Assembly: GCA_041164825.1 (NCBI GenBank)
Contig: JBEAOO010000088.1
Location: 1 to 8,091 of the forward strand
DNA: 8,091 nt
From: JBEAOO01 sp041164825
GTDB lineage: Bacteria; Pseudomonadota; Gammaproteobacteria; Burkholderiales; Burkholderiaceae_C
Reading direction: 5' to 3'
Part shown: positions 5,932 through 8,091 of the stretch, one piece after another
How the letters are laid out: each line of letters begins with the position of its first letter
Numbering within the stretch: position 1 is the first letter of the stretch
The notes under the pieces: generated by a model
Database searches by the model: none
The model's input: the letters and a program-made list of their open reading frames with translations, nothing else
Told to the model about the DNA's origin: nothing
Made by a program: the position numbers and the translations under genes

Positions 5932-7680
5932 TCACTTGGCGAGCTTGAACACCCACATCGAACCACCTTGCTCCAGGTAGTTCACGCGCTTGGCCACGTC
6001 GCCACCCCACAGCGGCACGGCACCGCCCCAGCCCGAAGCCACGGCCACGTACTGCTCGCCGTTTTGCGTCCAGGTGACCGGAGGTGCGACCACGCCCGAG
6101 CCGGTCTGGAACTTCCAGACGATCTTGCCGGTCTTGGCGTCAGCGGCTTGCAGATAGCCTTCCGGCGTGCCCCAGAACACGAGGTTGCCGCCGGTGGTCA
6201 GCACCCCCCCCCACAGCGGCGCATTGTTCTTGGACTCCCAGACGATCTTGCCCGTCTTCGGGTCCACCGCACGCAGCGCGCCGATGTAGTCGTCGTTGAT
6301 GGTCTTGATGGTGAAGCCGGCACCCAGGTAGGCCGAGCCCTTTTTGTAGGTGATGGGCTCGTTCCAGATCTCCATGCCCCATTCATTGGCGGGCACGTAG
6401 AACAGCTTGGTGTCGGGGCTGTAGGCCATCGGCATCTGGTTCTTGCCCCCCAAGAACGACGGTGCCGAGAAGGTCGACGAACCCTTCTTGCCGTCGCTGC
6501 TGGCGGTCGGGTCGCCCGGGCGGTTTTCAGGCACGAAGTTAGGCTTGCCGGTCTTCAGGTCGATGCCCGTGGCCCAGGTGATCTTCTTGACGAAGGGAAA
6601 GGCATTTTCCAGGTGCCCATTGGCCGCATCGATGACGTAAAAGAAGCCGTTGCGGTCGGCCTTGCCACCCAGGATCTTGCCGTTGTCGTCATACGTGACG
6701 AACTCGTTGACGCCGTCAAAGTCCCAGCCGTCATTGGGCGTGCCTTGGTAGTGCCACACGATTTGACCGGTCTTCACGTCAATGGCGACGGTGGAGCAAC
6801 TGAACAGGTTGTCACCCTTGCGCAGGTGGCTGTTCCACGGCGCCGGGTTGCCCGCGCCAAAGTAGGCCAAGCCGGTCTTGGCGTTGTAGGTGCCGCCCAG
6901 CCAGGTGGCTGCGCCGCCGGTCTTCCACAGGTCACCCGGCCAGCTCTTGCCCGGCGTGCCCGAGACACCGTTCTCGGTCTTGTTGCCCTTGTCGTCGTAC
7001 TTGTAGCCCATGTGGCCTTCCACCGTCGGGCGGCTCCACACCATGCGGCCGGTGCGCGGGTCGCGTGCTTCCACGCGGCCCACCACACCAAACTCGCCAC
7101 CCGACACGCCGGTCAGCAGCAAGCCGTTGGCAATGATCGGCGCGGCCGTGGCCGAATAGCCGGCGGCGTAGTCGTCAATGCGCTCCTTCCAGACCACGTC
7201 ACCCGTGTCCTGGTTCAAGGCCACGATCTGCGCGTCCAGCGTCGCGAAAATCACCAGGTTGTCATACAGCGCGGCGCCGCGGTTGACCACGTCGCAACAA
7301 GGCATGATGCCCTCTGGCAGGCGGTGCTCGTACTTCCACAGCTTCTTGCCCGTGGTGGCATCCAGCGCGTAAATGCGCGAGTACGAGCCGGTCACAAACA
7401 TCTTGCCGTTGTGGATCACCGGCTGCGATTCTTGGCCGCGTTGTTTCTCGCCGCCAAAGGAGAACGACCAAGCCGGCACCAGCTTGCTGATGTTGCTGGG
7501 CGTGATTTGCTTGAGCGGCGAATAGCGCTGGCCCTGTGTGCCCAAGCCAAACGACAGCACGTCGTTGCCCGTTTTGGCGTCGTCTTGAATCATCTGATCC
7601 GTGACCGGCGGGGTGGCCGCATGGGCCGCACCGGCATTCAGTCCCAGCAACACGAGCGCGCTCAAAAGCTTGATTTTCAT
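5932..7680 (-). CDS. PQQ-dependent alcohol dehydrogenase, methanol/ethanol family (probable lanthanide type)
   Basis: The 582-aa periplasmic quinoprotein has an N-terminal Sec signal (about 1-21, ending 'GAAHA') and an eight-bladed propeller rich in 'DAKTGKIVWKFQTG'-type tryptophan-docking repeats. Family residues visible are the vicinal disulfide Cys128-Cys129 ('MPCCDVV'), probable metal ligands Glu196 and Asn278, catalytic Asp320, and Arg343 in 'ADRNGFF'. Asp322, two residues after the catalytic Asp ('WDFDGVNE'), is the extra acidic ligand linked to lanthanide-dependent XoxF/PedH enzymes; calcium types have Ala or Ser there. It oxidises primary alcohols to aldehydes and passes electrons to a soluble acceptor, having no C-terminal cytochrome c domain. 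The start has AGGAG (7686-7690) 5 nt upstream. The similarity runs along the ExaA/PedE/PedH branch more than the XoxF branch. Confidence 0.95.
   Translation of the reverse strand: MKIKLLSALVLLGLNAGAAHAATPPVTDQMIQDDAKTGNDVLSFGLGTQGQRYSPLKQITPSNISKLVPAWSFSFGGEKQRGQESQPVIHNGKMFVTGSYSRIYALDATTGKKLWKYEHRLPEGIMPCCDVVNRGAALYDNLVIFATLDAQIVALNQDTGDVVWKERIDDYAAGYSATAAPIIANGLLLTGVSGGEFGVVGRVEARDPRTGRMVWSRPTVEGHMGYKYDDKGNKTENGVSGTPGKSWPGDLWKTGGAATWLGGTYNAKTGLAYFGAGNPAPWNSHLRKGDNLFSCSTVAIDVKTGQIVWHYQGTPNDGWDFDGVNEFVTYDDNGKILGGKADRNGFFYVIDAANGHLENAFPFVKKITWATGIDLKTGKPNFVPENRPGDPTASSDGKKGSSTFSAPSFLGGKNQMPMAYSPDTKLFYVPANEWGMEIWNEPITYKKGSAYLGAGFTIKTINDDYIGALRAVDPKTGKIVWESKNNAPLWGGVLTTGGNLVFWGTPEGYLQAADAKTGKIVWKFQTGSGVVAPPVTWTQNGEQYVAVASGWGGAVPLWGGDVAKRVNYLEQGGSMWVFKLAK
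6204..6212. repeat. C9 (coding-strand G9) homopolymer inside the dehydrogenase gene
   Basis: Nine consecutive C on the + strand encode part of 'LWGGVL' (residues 489-494) on the minus strand. The gene is in frame with nine; a one-base slip would truncate it in its last fifth. Confidence 0.95.
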
Positions 7681-7937
7681 GGTGTCTCCTCGAAGGGTGT
7701 GTCGACGTCGTCGTTCGGAGGCCCGCCCGCGCCCGTCGTTTCACGACAGAACACAGCGGCACCCCGCACCCCCCAAAGGGCAAAACCCATGCCACGCGCT
7801 CAGACCCGCCTGCAAGCCGTTTTGCAGCCCATCCAGCGCCGGGTAAACCCACGGTCATCAGTAAAGACGCTGTGCCAGGGTCACACAGTGCCCCTGGCGG
7901 GATGGGACAACCGGCGCGCGCATCGCACATCCAAAAT
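7681..7937 (-). promoter_or_regulatory. Upstream region of the PQQ dehydrogenase gene
   Basis: This 257-bp gene-free stretch must hold the dehydrogenase promoter unless transcription enters from further upstream. It contains the Shine-Dalgarno AGGAG (7686-7690), an 8-bp palindrome cgacgtcg (7703-7710), a small hairpin (7735-7747) and a 7-bp dyad at 7874-7898. I found no good sigma-70 pair. A TGGCAC near 7871-7876 (minus strand) lacks the matching -12 GC of a sigma-54 promoter. Confidence 0.4.
7874..7898. promoter_or_regulatory. Inverted repeat, possible operator
   Basis: Arms gccaggg (7874-7880) and ccctggc (7892-7898) are perfect complements around an 11-nt centre, about 195 bp upstream of the dehydrogenase start. 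This spacing would suit an activator site, but the sequence matches no binding motif I know. Confidence 0.3.
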
Positions 7938-7946
7938 CCCCCCCCC
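7938..7946. repeat. C9 homopolymer at a coding-sense boundary
   Basis: Nine C on the + strand mark the point where the minus-strand exoprotein-like frame loses family-like sequence. It could be a slippage site, a sequencing or assembly error, or a true junction. Confidence 0.9.
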
Positions 7947-8091
7947 ACGCCGATCTTGATGGCTTGGTCGGAGATCAGCTGCGAGGCCAGGCTTTGTGTC
8001 TTGAGCTGGATGTCGGTGCTGTTGCTCTTGCCGATGCCAATGCCCAGGAAGCTGGACTTGGTTTGGCTCTGGGTTTGGCTGCGCTGGGTGT
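7938..8091 (-). pseudogene. Fragment resembling a filamentous-haemagglutinin-type exoprotein (5' end outside window, broken at 3')
   Basis: Reading leftwards from 8089, about 50 residues are coding-like: a Thr/Gln/Ser-rich stretch ('TQSQTKSSFLGIGIGKSN') followed by 'LASQLISDQAIKIGVGG'. This combination, a 'KSSFLGIG' turn and then an 'S.LIS...I.I..GG' strand, is like haemagglutinin-repeat regions of two-partner-secretion adhesins (FhaB/CdiA type). At the G9 run the similarity stops. As sequenced, the frame drifts on through the promoter region and into the dehydrogenase gene without recognisable sequence. Removing one G gives a stop at 7858-7860, and adding one gives a stop at 7881-7883. Such proteins usually exceed 1000 aa, so this is either a decayed remnant or an assembly artefact. 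Confidence 0.42.

Noticed and set aside
7866..7882. TGGCAC on the minus strand as a sigma-54 promoter element
   Set aside because: The -12 element lacks the essential GC at the right spacing (CTTT or TTTA is found there).
5266..7959. A stop-free + strand frame of almost 900 codons opposite the HiPIP and dehydrogenase genes
   Set aside because: It is antisense to two well-supported genes, its translation is low-complexity Arg/Ala/Val-rich with no domain, and long antisense frames are common where third positions are mostly G/C.

Overview
This is a GC-rich window with dense, overlapping genes, strong G/C third-position bias, a Bug-type solute-binding protein and PQQ alcohol-oxidation genes. 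Together these suggest a betaproteobacterium of the Burkholderiales, probably Comamonadaceae-like. The taxonomy is inferred from gene content and style; no search was run.

Left part (1-4091, + strand): a tightly packed gene string. It opens with the 3' end of a periplasmic substrate-binding protein that resembles the ABC-transporter binding protein associated with PQQ-dependent alcohol dehydrogenase systems. A 185-bp spacer follows, filled by two tandem copies of an 84-bp repeat. Next is a PedC-like ABC-2 permease. The string then changes character: a MotA/TolQ/ExbB-type proton-channel protein, an ExbD/TolR-like protein with an unusual beta-rich periplasmic part, a two-helix membrane protein of unknown family, and a lipoprotein. 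Start/stop overlaps (GTGA at 1488, ATGA at 3339) and gaps of 4-9 bp argue for one operon. The ABC ATPase is not in the window and may lie upstream.

Middle (4149-5216): a stand-alone TctC/Bug-family solute-binding protein with a Tat-like signal, closed by a perfect 16-bp-stem terminator that can serve both strands.

Right part (5338-7680, - strand): a soluble PQQ-dependent methanol/ethanol-family dehydrogenase carrying the Asp-x-Asp signature associated with lanthanide use. Two tandem rho-independent terminators follow it, and then a Tat-exported high-potential iron-sulfur protein (HiPIP). The dehydrogenase has no cytochrome c domain, so it needs a separate periplasmic electron acceptor. The neighbouring HiPIP is a candidate, although the terminators suggest it is transcribed separately.

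Right edge (7681-8091): a probable promoter region with no clear promoter boxes, then a C9 tract. Beyond the tract is a short minus-strand fragment resembling a filamentous-haemagglutinin-type exoprotein, whose coding sense ends abruptly at the tract.

The most unusual content is the putative proton-driven envelope complex (1488-4091) joined to a PQQ-associated ABC transporter, and the tandem repeat that bridges two translationally coupled genes.
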